NCBI RefSeq assembly: GCF_025398195.1
Contig: NZ_JAODNV010000003.1
Span: forward strand, 62,001 to 126,000
Reading direction: 5' to 3'
Length of the DNA: 64,000 nucleotides
DNA from: Chelativorans petroleitrophicus
Lineage (GTDB): Bacteria > Pseudomonadota > Alphaproteobacteria > Rhizobiales > Rhizobiaceae
Of this stretch, positions 7,589-17,767 are shown piece after piece. The translations under genes and the position numbers were made by a program. Within the stretch, counting starts at the first letter, position 1. Every line of letters begins with the position of its first letter. The notes below the pieces were generated by a model that searched no databases, was not told the DNA's origin, and saw only the letters and a program-made list of their open reading frames with translations.

Positions 7589-8683
7589 CTACTCGGCCGG
7601 AGAGGGCACTTCCTTGCTTGAGACCGCGCTGGCCCTACGCCCATCCACAACCCTGTCGGCAATTGCGGCGCTCGTCATCATTGCCGCGAGTGCTATGATC
7701 GAAGACAGCGCCAGCACCGAGCCGCCCGTGAAGCCAGCGCCGATCGTGCAGCCGACGGCGAGGATGCCGCCGAAGCCCATCAGCGCGGCGCCGATCGTAT
7801 AGCGCAGGATCGAGGGCGCGCCTGGCTCGGAAAAGGTAACCACCCGGAATTCGCGAAAGAGGAAGGCGGCAAGAAACGCGCCGGCGAGCACGCCCAAGAG
7901 CACGCCCTGATCCAGCCCGGCAATCGTATCGGAACCGATTGCGATCTCGCCGGTCGTGGCAAGCGGCCGGATGAAGGAAAGGCTTTCGGCCTGGATCGGC
8001 TCGAACACCTGCTGGGAAAGCGTGTAGGTAAACCACCAGCCGGCGGCGACCGTGAGTCCTACGCCTATACCGCCCAGTGTACGCCATGGCGACAGCCGGA
8101 CCTTGACGCAAAGCACCAGCGCGCCAAGGACAAGCACGATGCCGAGAGCCACGCCCGCCCAGCGGCCGAGCCGGGCATGAGCCAGAATGTCGTTGCCGCC
8201 GACCTGTGCGGTGCTCCACAGCCCGCCGATTGCATCCCGCAGCGGGACAAGCACGCCGCTATATGTTGCGAGTCCAACCACGCCGACGATGAGGCTTCCG
8301 TAAAGCGCGCGCAGATTGCCCGAGGCGGCGAGAACCAGCAGGCGGGAAACGCAGCCGCGCGTGAGCACCATGCCAAGCCCGAACAGCGCACCGCCGATCA
8401 GCGCGCCCGACAGGCTCTGCGCGGTCGAAAAGAACCGCGTTTCCACCACATCGAGCTCACCGTAAAGCAGCAGGAGTTGAACGCTGAGCAGGGCGGCGGC
8501 AAAGCCGGCGATCCAGGTGGCGAGCGCCCTCAGGTCGCGACCGCGGGTAAGATCGAGCACGGCCGAGCGCGTGCAGAACGCGCTGCGCTGCGCGAGAAAG
8601 CCGAAGACCAGCGCGACGATGGCACCGCCGAGCACGGCCGTGCCCGGCTCGCCCAGCCTGTCTATGAGAGGAACAAGATCCAT
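7589..8683 (-). CDS. YeeE/YedE-family thiosulfate/sulfur-compound permease (SoxT-like)
   Basis: A 364-residue membrane protein with about nine helices. The conserved cysteines of the YeeE/YedE (TsuA) family are visible in RSAFCTRSA, TRGCVSRLL and VGCTIGAGFTGGS. TsuA imports thiosulfate; SoxT proteins encoded with sox genes are relatives. Its position convergent to soxB supports uptake of thiosulfate or a reduced-sulfur signal molecule, but the substrate is not shown by sequence alone. It lies 162 bases downstream of ctaD on the same strand. Confidence 0.82.
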   Translation of the reverse strand: MDLVPLIDRLGEPGTAVLGGAIVALVFGFLAQRSAFCTRSAVLDLTRGRDLRALATWIAGFAAALLSVQLLLLYGELDVVETRFFSTAQSLSGALIGGALFGLGMVLTRGCVSRLLVLAASGNLRALYGSLIVGVVGLATYSGVLVPLRDAIGGLWSTAQVGGNDILAHARLGRWAGVALGIVLVLGALVLCVKVRLSPWRTLGGIGVGLTVAAGWWFTYTLSQQVFEPIQAESLSFIRPLATTGEIAIGSDTIAGLDQGVLLGVLAGAFLAAFLFREFRVVTFSEPGAPSILRYTIGAALMGFGGILAVGCTIGAGFTGGSVLALSSIIALAAMMTSAAIADRVVDGRRASAVSSKEVPSPAE

Positions 8684-8845
8684 CGTCAGCTTCCGGTGTG
8701 ACTCGCCGAAGGATAACGGGTTGCGGACAAAATTCAGGATACGATGATGCGCACGGGCATGTCGACAGGGATCGATAAACCGGCAATCAAGCCGGGTTTG
8801 GATTCCTGTTCCATCGCAGCCTTTGAGGCAGGGCGTAAGCCGCTG

Positions 8846-10585
<1,740 letters not shown>

Positions 10586-10661
10586 CTATGCGGCGGGTGA
10601 TATCCCATCTATCCGTTTGCCAGGGGCGCGGACCGGCTGCCCATGGGCGGAGCGGCTTGCG

Positions 10662-10850
10662 CTACTGAAATATGGGCATGCCCGACGTCCAGATCGCAAG
10701 GCCGATGACGGCAATCATGATCCAGAAAAGCGAATTGATGAGCATCCGGACAAGATCCCGGTTTTGATCGGTCGTCACGCCGAGCCGGTCGGAAACCCAG
10801 TCGCCGGGCGCCAGCAGAACCCAAAGGATGAACTGTCCGATCTTTCGCAT
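10662..10850 (-). CDS. Small membrane protein, unknown function
   Basis: A 62-residue protein (MRKIGQFILWVLLAPGDWVS...) with hydrophobic segments near residues 5-14 and 36-56, ending SGMPIF. I do not recognise a named family. The start at ATG 10850 is preferred; an in-frame GTG at 10859 would add three residues. It lies 166 bases upstream of ctaD on the same strand, so an oxidase-related role is possible but unsupported by sequence. Confidence 0.5.
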   Translation of the reverse strand: MRKIGQFILWVLLAPGDWVSDRLGVTTDQNRDLVRMLINSLFWIMIAVIGLAIWTSGMPIFQ

Positions 10851-11086
10851 GGCGGGCACTATAGGCGAGGTGGGAGGCAGGTCAAAATGGATGCCGCGGG
10901 ACAGATCGACGCTCCGCGAATGGGCGCGGTGGGCCGCAAGTCATTCTTCAGCCGCGTATCTGCCGCCAGACCGTGTTCGTCAGCGACCCGCGCAAGCCCC
11001 CAAGAGCAATGTTTCCTGAAGGGCAATCCCGGAACAATCCCGAAGATCACAAGGTTCGAGCGCCGTTGCGAGGATGGAGCTCCACA

Positions 11087-11581
11087 ATGACAAATCCAAA
11101 AGACCATATGCTTTCGTGGCTCAAGGATGCACACGCCGCTGAAGAGCAGGCAATCACCATGCTCAGCAATCTGGCGCGGCGTATCGAGAGTTACCCGGAA
11201 CTCAAGGCACGCATTGAACAGCACGTCACCGAGACACGGCGGCAGGCGGAACGAGTTCGCGAGTGTCTTCGCCGCCACGGCAGCGACACCTCAACCGTGA
11301 AGGATGTGGGAACCAAGCTGATGGCCCTCGGCCAGGCGCTCAGCGGCATCTTCACGGGCGACGAGGTGATGAAAGGCGTCCTTGCAAGCTACACCTTCGA
11401 GCATATGGAGATTGCCAGCTATAGGATCCTGATTTCGGCGGCGGAGAAATTGGGAGATACCGAGACGGCCGACGTCTGCAGGGAGATTCTCGAGGAGGAG
11501 CAGGCGATGGCCGACTGGCTGGAAGACCATCTGGAAGGCATCACGGACAGGTTTCTCGCCTTGGAAGCAGCTGAACTGTAG
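11087..11581 (+). CDS. YciF-type ferritin-like protein (DUF892)
   Basis: A 164-residue all-helical protein. Helical metal-ligand motifs EEQAI (residues 17-21), TFEHMEIASY and EEEQAMADWLEDHL match the DUF892/YciF ferritin-like family. Members are small four-helix proteins linked to stress responses; iron or oxidant handling is inferred. GGAG lies seven bases before ATG 11087. It stands alone, with divergent small membrane gene to the left and a 382-base gap to the right. Confidence 0.85.
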   Translation: MTNPKDHMLSWLKDAHAAEEQAITMLSNLARRIESYPELKARIEQHVTETRRQAERVRECLRRHGSDTSTVKDVGTKLMALGQALSGIFTGDEVMKGVLASYTFEHMEIASYRILISAAEKLGDTETADVCREILEEEQAMADWLEDHLEGITDRFLALEAAEL

Positions 11582-11710
11582 CAGCCCTCCTTGTCTCGCG
11601 CAGAAGAGGGCATTCATAGGTCGCGCGTGCCGTTCTGATCCCCGCTAACGGGATCTATGCCAGCTTCCGGCGGTCGCAGGCATGTTGCTGACATTCTCGC
11701 CCCGCGAATT

Positions 11711-11724
11711 TGACAGCGCTAGCA
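11711..11724. promoter_or_regulatory. Candidate LacI-family operator O1
   Basis: TGACAGCGCTAGCA, an imperfect palindrome around AGCGCT, ends one base before the -35 box of the transporter promoter candidate. It matches the pattern TGnnAGCGCTnnCA shared by the sites at 11825 and 18352, the latter adjoining the LacI-family repressor gene. Confidence 0.5.
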
Positions 11725-11753
11725 TTGTCAATTCAGCTTGCCCGAATTATGCT
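11725..11753 (+). promoter_or_regulatory. Candidate sigma70 promoter of sugar ABC operon
   Basis: TTGTCA (-35, 11725-11730) and TATGCT (-10, 11748-11753) are separated by 17 bases. Transcription would start near 11760, giving a leader of about 200 bases that contains operator O2 and the long palindrome. Confidence 0.45.
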
Positions 11754-11824
11754 TCCAGACAGGAGGCTTGAAAATGGGAGGTTGAGGACTGTTGCAGCGT
11801 TTTACGGACCGCCCCGGTCACGTA

Positions 11825-11838
11825 TGTCAGCGCTGTCA
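11825..11838. promoter_or_regulatory. Candidate LacI-family operator O2
   Basis: TGTCAGCGCTGTCA, palindromic around AGCGCT. Its centre is 114 bases from the centre of O1, close to 11 helical turns, so a looped repression complex is possible. Assignment to the repressor at 18438 is inference. Confidence 0.5.
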
Positions 11839-11871
11839 TTACCGACCGCATTATTGAAAATCCGTGTCACG

Positions 11872-11901
11872 CGCAGCCGTTTCCGCGCGGAAACGGCTGC
11901 G
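11872..11901. repeat. 30-base perfect palindrome in transporter leader
   Basis: Bases 11872-11886 are the exact reverse complement of 11887-11901, centred on CCGCGCGG. It lies in the expected 5' leader, 62 bases before the binding-protein ATG. In RNA it would form a very strong hairpin; as DNA it could be an operator for another regulator. No U-run follows, so a simple terminator is unlikely. Confidence 0.6.
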
Positions 11902-11963
11902 GCGTCGCCGGGAGAAAGGCAGACCAAGCAACTGGCGTTTTAAGTGCTTAAGGGAGGAAAAAC

Positions 11964-13100
11964 ATGAACATAACAGCCAAGTTGACGATGGCCATCGCAG
12001 CGCTGGCGGCTACGAGTGCCGCTGCATTCGCAGGGCCCGAGGTCGTGGAAGGACCCGGACCGGAGCCCGAGTGCTTTGCGCCGTGGGATGAAAGCACTAA
12101 ATATCTTCAATGGCCTGCACGCGAGGGACCCTACCGCATCGCGGTCGTGAACGGCTTCGTGGGCAACACCTGGCGCATCCAAATGATCCAGACGGCCAAG
12201 GCCTTCGCGCAGGACCCCTCCGTGGCTGACAAGATCAGCGAGTTCAAGGTCGTTTCGACCGGAACGGATGCGCCCGCGCAGCTTGGCGCGATCGAGGACT
12301 TCATCAACCAGGGCTTCGACGCGATCGTTACCATTGCGGTCTCGCCAGACGGCTTCGACCGGGTGATCCGGCTTGCGGACCGGGAAGATGTGGTGCTGGT
12401 TCCCTTCGACAACGTGCTCGACACCGACAAGGTGATGCAGGTCAACGAGGATCAGCTCGAGATGGGCCGCACGTGGGCGCGTTTCGTGCTGAAGGAGCTG
12501 GAGGCGCAGGGAAAGACCTCCGGAAAGATCCTCGAGGTGCGCGGTCTGCCCGGCAATTCGGTCGACCGCGACCGCTCGGTCGGCATTCATGAGGTGCTCG
12601 ATGCCTCCGGCGGTGACTGGGAAGTCGTGCAGGTGGTTGGCAACTGGGACGATGGCACCGCGCAGAAGGTGACCGCAGACGCCATTGCCGTGCACGAGCG
12701 CTTCGATGCGATCATCACCCAGGGCGGCAGCACCGGCGTTGTCCAGGCCATGATTGATGCCGGCCATCCCTTCGTGCCGGTTGCGGGCGAGTCTGAAAAC
12801 GGCTTCCGTAAGCTGATCGCCGAGCATGCGGACGAAGGCCTGAAGAGCATTTCGATCGGCCAGTCGCCAGGCCTCGTCGCCATTGCCATGAAGGCGGCGA
12901 TCTCCGCACTCGAAGGCAATCCCATGCCCCAGCTCATTTCCGTGCCACTGCCTGTGGCTACCTATGATGAGCTTGAGGACGGCGTGAACTACTGGTCCGA
13001 CCTGCCGGACAATTTCTTCACCGTAAACGAGTTCCCGCCTTGCGGCGTCAACATCTCCGGTCCGGCGATCATGGCCCAGACCGAGGAAGACGTGAAGTGA
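11964..13100 (+). CDS. Sugar ABC transporter periplasmic binding protein (CUT2 type)
   Basis: A 378-residue exported binding protein; residues 1-22 are a signal peptide ending AAFA. The body is a Peripla_BP_4-type fold with the first strand YRIAVVNGFVGNTW and typical elements INQGFDAIVTIAVSP and DAIITQGGSTGVVQAM. Two cysteines, in PECFAP near the start and PPCGVN near the end, could form a disulfide. It begins a four-component CUT2 operon with a lactonase, so the ligand is probably a sugar or sugar acid; which one is not evident. Confidence 0.88.
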   Translation: MNITAKLTMAIAALAATSAAAFAGPEVVEGPGPEPECFAPWDESTKYLQWPAREGPYRIAVVNGFVGNTWRIQMIQTAKAFAQDPSVADKISEFKVVSTGTDAPAQLGAIEDFINQGFDAIVTIAVSPDGFDRVIRLADREDVVLVPFDNVLDTDKVMQVNEDQLEMGRTWARFVLKELEAQGKTSGKILEVRGLPGNSVDRDRSVGIHEVLDASGGDWEVVQVVGNWDDGTAQKVTADAIAVHERFDAIITQGGSTGVVQAMIDAGHPFVPVAGESENGFRKLIAEHADEGLKSISIGQSPGLVAIAMKAAISALEGNPMPQLISVPLPVATYDELEDGVNYWSDLPDNFFTVNEFPPCGVNISGPAIMAQTEEDVK

Positions 13101-13108
13101 GGCTTGCT

Positions 13109-13133
13109 CCGCCGGCGCGCCTTGCGCCGGCGG
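13109..13133 (+). promoter_or_regulatory. Intercistronic hairpin after binding-protein gene
   Basis: A 10-base perfect G+C stem (13109-13118 with 13124-13133) and five-base loop lies nine bases after the stop codon, followed by CTCTTT. Such hairpins commonly protect the binding-protein message and limit read-through to the ATPase gene. That role is inferred from position. Confidence 0.55.
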
Positions 13134-13178
13134 CTCTTTCCGCCTGTCCTAGAGCCTTTTCATCCGGGCCCAAAGCGC

Positions 13179-14699
13179 ATGCCGAGTGACCAGCCATTCA
13201 TCCAGCTGGCGGGCGTGACGAAGTCTTTCCAGGGCATCCGTGCGCTGGAGAACGTCGCCTTCGCCTGCCGGAAGGGAAGCATCCACGCCATCCTCGGGGA
13301 AAATGGCGCGGGAAAATCCACCCTGATCAAGATCATGTCCGGCGTGCTGGCGGCCGACAGCGGCGAAATGCGCGTGGAGGGCAGGCCGGTCCGCTTCTCA
13401 ACACCGGCTGAAGCCGCGAAGACCGGGATCGTCTGCATCTTCCAGGAGCTTTCGCTGGTCCCGGATCTGTCGGTGGCCGACAACATTATGCTGGCCGATC
13501 CGCCGAAGCGCTTCGGCATGATCGACCGGCGCAGGCAGCGCCGCCGCGCGGAGGAATTGCTGGCCCGCATCCGCTGCGAGGACATCGATCCGGACGCGCT
13601 CGTGCGCCAGCTCAGCCTTTCGCGCCGGCAGATGGTGGAGATCGCGAAGGCGCTGGGCCAGGAGCCGCGCCTGCTCATTCTTGACGAGGCGACGTCGGCG
13701 CTCACCAGCCGCGACGTCCAGACGGTCTACGACCTTCTGGCCGAGCTCAAGGAGCAGGATGTCGCCTGTCTCTTCATCTCCCACCGCATGCATGAGGTGG
13801 AGGCACTCTGCGATACCCTTTCGGTGTTCCGGAACGGCCGGCACATCGAAACCTTCGCGAAGGGCGAAAAGAGCGACCGGGAAATCGTCCACCTGATGAT
13901 CGGGCGCGATGTTGAGACGCAGTTCCCGCCCAGGCCCGAACCGCGCCGCCGTGAGCCGCTTCTGGAGGTGAAGAACCTGAGATGGGAAAACAGGCTGAAG
14001 GGCATCGACCTCTCGGTGGGCCGCGGAGAGATCGTCGGCCTCGGCGGTCTCGACGGGCAAGGCCAGAAGGAGCTGCTGCTCGCGCTTTTCGGGGTCCTGC
14101 GGCAGGTCGAGGGAACGGTCAAGGTGGGGGGCATGGAAGGCGTTCCTGCCTCGCCGGCTGCCGCCCGCAGCGCCAGGACGCGCATTGCCCTCGTGCCGGA
14201 GGACCGCAAGACCGAAGGGCTGATGCTGCAGCTGCCCATCGCAGACAATCTGCTCGCCTCCGCCTTCGCGCGGGTCTCCAGCGGGCCGTTCATCGACCGG
14301 GCCAAGGCGGAGACGGCGATATCGGCTGCCATCGAGAAGCTGCGGATCAGGCTTGGCAGCCCCCGCGACATCGTTGCCACCCTTTCGGGCGGAAACCAGC
14401 AGAAGGTCGTCATCGCCAAGTGGCTGATGGTGGAACCGGACCTCATCCTGCTCAACGACCCCACGCGCGGCATCGACGTTGGCACGAAGCAGGAGATTTA
14501 CCGGCTGATGCGCGACCTTGCCGAGGAAGGAAAGGCGGTCCTTTTCTATTCGAGCGACTATGCGGAGCTGATCGGCTGCTGCGACCGCGTGTCGGTCATG
14601 TATGACGGCCGCGTCGTCGCCGAGCTGGAAGGGGAGGGGATCACCGAGGAGGCCATCGTCGCCGCCTCGCTCAATATCGCGCCGGAGGCAGCGGCATGA
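13179..14699 (+). CDS. Sugar ABC transporter ATPase, two nucleotide-binding domains
   Basis: A 506-residue double-domain ATPase of the RbsA/MglA type. The first domain has Walker A GENGAGKST and Walker B LLILDEATSAL with signature LSLSRRQ; the second has the altered P-loop LGGLDGQGQ usual for this family, signature LSGGNQQKVV and ILLNDPTRGID. ATG 13179 is chosen because the family body starts at IQLAGVTKSF; an earlier in-frame TTG at 13104 lies in the hairpin. Its stop overlaps the next start (ATGA). Confidence 0.93.
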   Translation: MPSDQPFIQLAGVTKSFQGIRALENVAFACRKGSIHAILGENGAGKSTLIKIMSGVLAADSGEMRVEGRPVRFSTPAEAAKTGIVCIFQELSLVPDLSVADNIMLADPPKRFGMIDRRRQRRRAEELLARIRCEDIDPDALVRQLSLSRRQMVEIAKALGQEPRLLILDEATSALTSRDVQTVYDLLAELKEQDVACLFISHRMHEVEALCDTLSVFRNGRHIETFAKGEKSDREIVHLMIGRDVETQFPPRPEPRRREPLLEVKNLRWENRLKGIDLSVGRGEIVGLGGLDGQGQKELLLALFGVLRQVEGTVKVGGMEGVPASPAAARSARTRIALVPEDRKTEGLMLQLPIADNLLASAFARVSSGPFIDRAKAETAISAAIEKLRIRLGSPRDIVATLSGGNQQKVVIAKWLMVEPDLILLNDPTRGIDVGTKQEIYRLMRDLAEEGKAVLFYSSDYAELIGCCDRVSVMYDGRVVAELEGEGITEEAIVAASLNIAPEAAA

Positions 14700-15745
14700 G
14701 GCTCGCCAAGCGCCTTCACAGCGCCGCGCTCAGAAATCGGGCGTTTCTCGGCGCTCTTCTTCTCTTTGCGGTTTTTTACCTCGTCTACCACATGCTGCAT
14801 CCGCGCGGCTTTTCTTCCGCGGTGCTCATCCAGAACACCAATGAATCGGTGGCGATCGTTTTCGTGGCGATGGCGCAAACCTTGCCGGTGCTGACCGGCG
14901 GGCTGGACCTCTCCGTCGGCGCGGTGATGACGCTCACCAACTGCATCGCCTCCGAGCTGCTCACCGGCACGCCGGCCGAGATGCTTTTCGGTGCATTGCT
15001 TACCCTTGCCTGCGGCGCGGCCTTCGGCTGTGTCAATGGCCTGATCGTCGTCTACGGGCGAATCCAACCCATCATCACCACGCTCGCCACGGGGGCGGTC
15101 GCCATCGGGCTTGCGCTGCTGATCAGGCCGCGTCCCGGCGGCGAGGTCGATGATGATCTCAGCTGGGCAATGACCAACACGGTTTTCGACTTCGCCGAAA
15201 CCTACGGCCTTGCCGAGGGCGGCGAGGCGGCGTGGCTTCAGCCCTTTGCCGCCATCCCGGTTCCGCTTCTGATCGTGCTTGCGGTGGTGCTGTTCATCTG
15301 GCTTCCCTTCCGCAATACGCAGATGGGGCGCACCGTTTATGCGGTGGGTTCAGCGGAAGGGGCTGCCTACATGTCGGGCCTGCCGGTGGAGCGTGCCAAG
15401 ATCGCCGCCTTCACGCTCGCCGGTCTCTTCGCCGCCTGTGCCGGCCTTTATCTCGCTATTCAGACCTCTTCGGGCAATGCCGACGTTACCCAGGCTGGCG
15501 CCTATACGCTGAATTCTATCGCTGCCGTTGTGCTCGGAGGCACGTCGCTCTATGGCGGCGTGGGCGGCGCGATCGGCTCGCTTGTGGGCGCGCTGATCCT
15601 GCGCGTCATCTCGTTCTACTTCCGCATCCTGGCGATCGACCCGCTGCTGCAGCCTCTGATCGAGGGCGTGGTGCTGCTTGGCGCGGTCAGTCTTGGTGCG
15701 CTGCGCACGCTGAGGGTGAAGAACAGGCTGGAGCTTTTCCGATGA
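14696..15745 (+). CDS. Sugar ABC transporter permease 1
   Basis: A 349-residue inner-membrane permease of the RbsC/BPD_transp_2 family with roughly nine hydrophobic segments. Family features are GGLDLSVGAVMTLTN and NSIAAVVLGGTSLYGGVGG. It overlaps the ATPase gene by four bases and the second permease by four bases, so the three are translationally coupled. The cytoplasmic loop of about 30 residues after LLIRPRPGG is acidic and includes a second amphipathic stretch. Confidence 0.92.
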   Translation: MRLAKRLHSAALRNRAFLGALLLFAVFYLVYHMLHPRGFSSAVLIQNTNESVAIVFVAMAQTLPVLTGGLDLSVGAVMTLTNCIASELLTGTPAEMLFGALLTLACGAAFGCVNGLIVVYGRIQPIITTLATGAVAIGLALLIRPRPGGEVDDDLSWAMTNTVFDFAETYGLAEGGEAAWLQPFAAIPVPLLIVLAVVLFIWLPFRNTQMGRTVYAVGSAEGAAYMSGLPVERAKIAAFTLAGLFAACAGLYLAIQTSSGNADVTQAGAYTLNSIAAVVLGGTSLYGGVGGAIGSLVGALILRVISFYFRILAIDPLLQPLIEGVVLLGAVSLGALRTLRVKNRLELFR

Positions 15746-16716
15746 CCGCAAGCGCCATCACGCGCGCCATCGCGCGCATTCGTGAGGAGGAACGGCCGGT
15801 CCTGATCGCCGCGGGCTTCGTTCTCGTCATCCTGATAATAGGCACCGCCTATACAATGCTCACCCAGGGCACGGCGCCGCTTCTTTCGCCCAACTACCTG
15901 CTCCAGCAGCTGCAGACCGGCGCTTTCCTCGGCATCTGCGCTGCGGGCATGATGGTGGTGATACTTCTCGGCCACATCGACCTGTCGATCCCCTGGACGC
16001 TGACCACGGCGGCCATGATGGCGACCGCTGTTGGGGGTGAAATGGCGATCCCGACGGGTATCGCCGTGGGGCTGGCGGTGGGCCTCTTTAACGGGTTTGG
16101 TGCGGCGGTGCTGCGCATCCCGTCCATGATATTCACCCTCGGCGTCGACAGCGTGCTGCGCGGGCTCATGGTCTTCCATACGGGCGGCTTTGCGCCGCAG
16201 ACGGATGCGACGCCGCTAATGCGTTTTCTGGCCTCCGGCAGGGTGCTCGGCATCCCCTCTGCCGTCTTTGTCTGGGCTTTGGTGTCGGTCGTGATTGCCG
16301 TGATGCTGAGCCGGACCGCCTTCGGCCGCGCGATCTACGCCACGGGGTCCCGCGAAGCGGCGGCCTATCTCTCCGGCATCCGTACCCGCCTTGTCATCAT
16401 CGGGGCCTTCGTCTGCTCCGGCGTGTGCGCGGCCATCGCGGGGATACTTCTCGCCGGCTACGCCACGCAGGCCTACCAGGGCATGGGGAACATCTTCCTG
16501 CTGCCCTCGATCGCTGCCGTGGTTCTCGGAGGTACGCATATCCTGGGCGGCCGCGGCCGCTATATTGGAACGCTTGTCGGCGTTATCCTCATCGTGCTCT
16601 TGAATTCGGTCCTGTCGATGATGCAGATGCCTGAGGCGGTTCGCCAGATCATCTACGGCGCGGTGATCATCGCCATGCTGCTCGTTTACGGGCGCAATTC
16701 GAAAGTCACGTTCTGA
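15742..16716 (+). CDS. Sugar ABC transporter permease 2
   Basis: A 324-residue permease of the same family as its upstream neighbour, with LGHIDLSIPWTLTTA and SIAAVVLGGTHILGGRG motifs. Two different permease subunits in one CUT2 operon resemble the YtfT/YjfF arrangement, implying a heterodimeric channel. ATG 15742 overlaps the upstream stop. A longer in-frame extension to 15232 is a shadow of permease 1 and was rejected. Confidence 0.92.
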   Translation: MTASAITRAIARIREEERPVLIAAGFVLVILIIGTAYTMLTQGTAPLLSPNYLLQQLQTGAFLGICAAGMMVVILLGHIDLSIPWTLTTAAMMATAVGGEMAIPTGIAVGLAVGLFNGFGAAVLRIPSMIFTLGVDSVLRGLMVFHTGGFAPQTDATPLMRFLASGRVLGIPSAVFVWALVSVVIAVMLSRTAFGRAIYATGSREAAAYLSGIRTRLVIIGAFVCSGVCAAIAGILLAGYATQAYQGMGNIFLLPSIAAVVLGGTHILGGRGRYIGTLVGVILIVLLNSVLSMMQMPEAVRQIIYGAVIIAMLLVYGRNSKVTF

Positions 16717-16731
16717 GGGAGGCAAGACGCG

Positions 16732-17643
16732 ATGGCGGAGGAACACTACGAGATACGCGACGAGCGCTTCGCGAAGCTCATCCACATGAATGCCGATGTG
16801 GAGGTTCTGTGGACCGGTGGCCGCTGGACGGAGGGCCCGGCCTATTTCCCCGCCGGGCGCTATCTGATCTGGTCGGACATCCCGAACGACCGGCTCCTTC
16901 GCTGGGACGAGACGAGTGGCGCCGTTTCGGTGTTCGAGCAGGGCTGCCTCAACCAGAACGGCCATACGGTTGATCGGATGGGACGGCTCATCTGCTGCGA
17001 GCATCGCGGCCGGGCGGTCACCCGCCGGGAATTTGACGGCTCGCGCACGGTGCTTGCGAGCCATTTTGAGGGCAAGAGGTTCAATTCCCCCAATGACGTG
17101 GTGGAAAAATCGGACGGCTCCATCTGGTTCACCGATCCCACTTACGGCATCGACAGCGAGTATGAGGGCGACGCGGCGGAAAGCGAGATCGGTGGCTCGT
17201 TCGTCTATCGGATCGATCCCGACGGCACGGTGGACTGCGTTATTACCGATATGGTCCAGCCGAACGGACTCGCCTTCTCGCCCGACGAAAGCATCCTCTA
17301 CGTGGCCGATACGGGGCACACGCACCGCCCGGACTGCAAGCCGGTAATCCGTGCTTATCCCCTTCGGGACGGCGGAAAGAAGGTTGGCGCGGGGAGCGAG
17401 TTCGCCACTTGCGAGGCGGGCCTGTTCGACGGCTTCCGCGTGGACACGAACGGAAATATCTGGTCCTCGGCCGGCGACGGGGTGCATTGCTTCGCGCCCG
17501 ACGGCACGCTGCTCGGCAAGATCCGCACGCCTCGCGTGGTTTCCAATGTCTGCTTCGGCGGCCCCAAGCGCAACCGCCTGTTCATCTGCGCCACGACCAT
17601 GCTGCTGTCGGTCTATGTGAATGCAAGGGGCTGCGGGCTGTAA
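16732..17643 (+). CDS. SMP-30/gluconolactonase-family lactonase
   Basis: A 303-residue six-bladed beta-propeller enzyme. Expected metal ligands lie in WTEGPAYF (Glu), FNSPNDVVEK (Asn) and LYVADTGH (Asp). Such enzymes open sugar lactones to aldonates. No signal peptide is present, so it acts in the cytoplasm on imported or internally oxidised substrate. It is the last gene of the transporter operon, 15 bases after permease 2, and faces the gluconokinase gene. Confidence 0.88.
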   Translation: MAEEHYEIRDERFAKLIHMNADVEVLWTGGRWTEGPAYFPAGRYLIWSDIPNDRLLRWDETSGAVSVFEQGCLNQNGHTVDRMGRLICCEHRGRAVTRREFDGSRTVLASHFEGKRFNSPNDVVEKSDGSIWFTDPTYGIDSEYEGDAAESEIGGSFVYRIDPDGTVDCVITDMVQPNGLAFSPDESILYVADTGHTHRPDCKPVIRAYPLRDGGKKVGAGSEFATCEAGLFDGFRVDTNGNIWSSAGDGVHCFAPDGTLLGKIRTPRVVSNVCFGGPKRNRLFICATTMLLSVYVNARGCGL

Positions 17644-17728
17644 GGCTTCCCGTTTCGTTCCTTCGGAGCGGCGAGTTGCGGTCCGGGGGAGAGCAGCGAC
17701 ATGCCGAACTTCGGGAAGCCAGGCATTT

Positions 17729-17767
17729 GGTTCATTCGGGTCTTGCAGCGAAAAGCCCGAATGAACC
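17729..17767. terminator. 12-base inverted repeat between convergent lactonase and gntK
   Basis: GGTTCATTCGGG (17729-17740) and CCCGAATGAACC (17756-17767) pair perfectly with a 15-base loop; the right arm touches the gntK stop codon. It would stop transcription from both sides, though no T-run follows either arm. A protein-binding role cannot be excluded. Confidence 0.4.

Larger units (their letters stand above)
11582..11963. other. 382-base regulatory gap before sugar transporter
   Basis: No convincing gene. It holds a weak hairpin at 11637-11655 (GATCCC...GGGATC) after the ferritin-like gene, two AGCGCT-centred operator candidates, a promoter candidate and a 30-base perfect palindrome, all listed separately. 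A strong ribosome site AGGGAGG precedes the binding-protein ATG at 11964. Confidence 0.7.
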
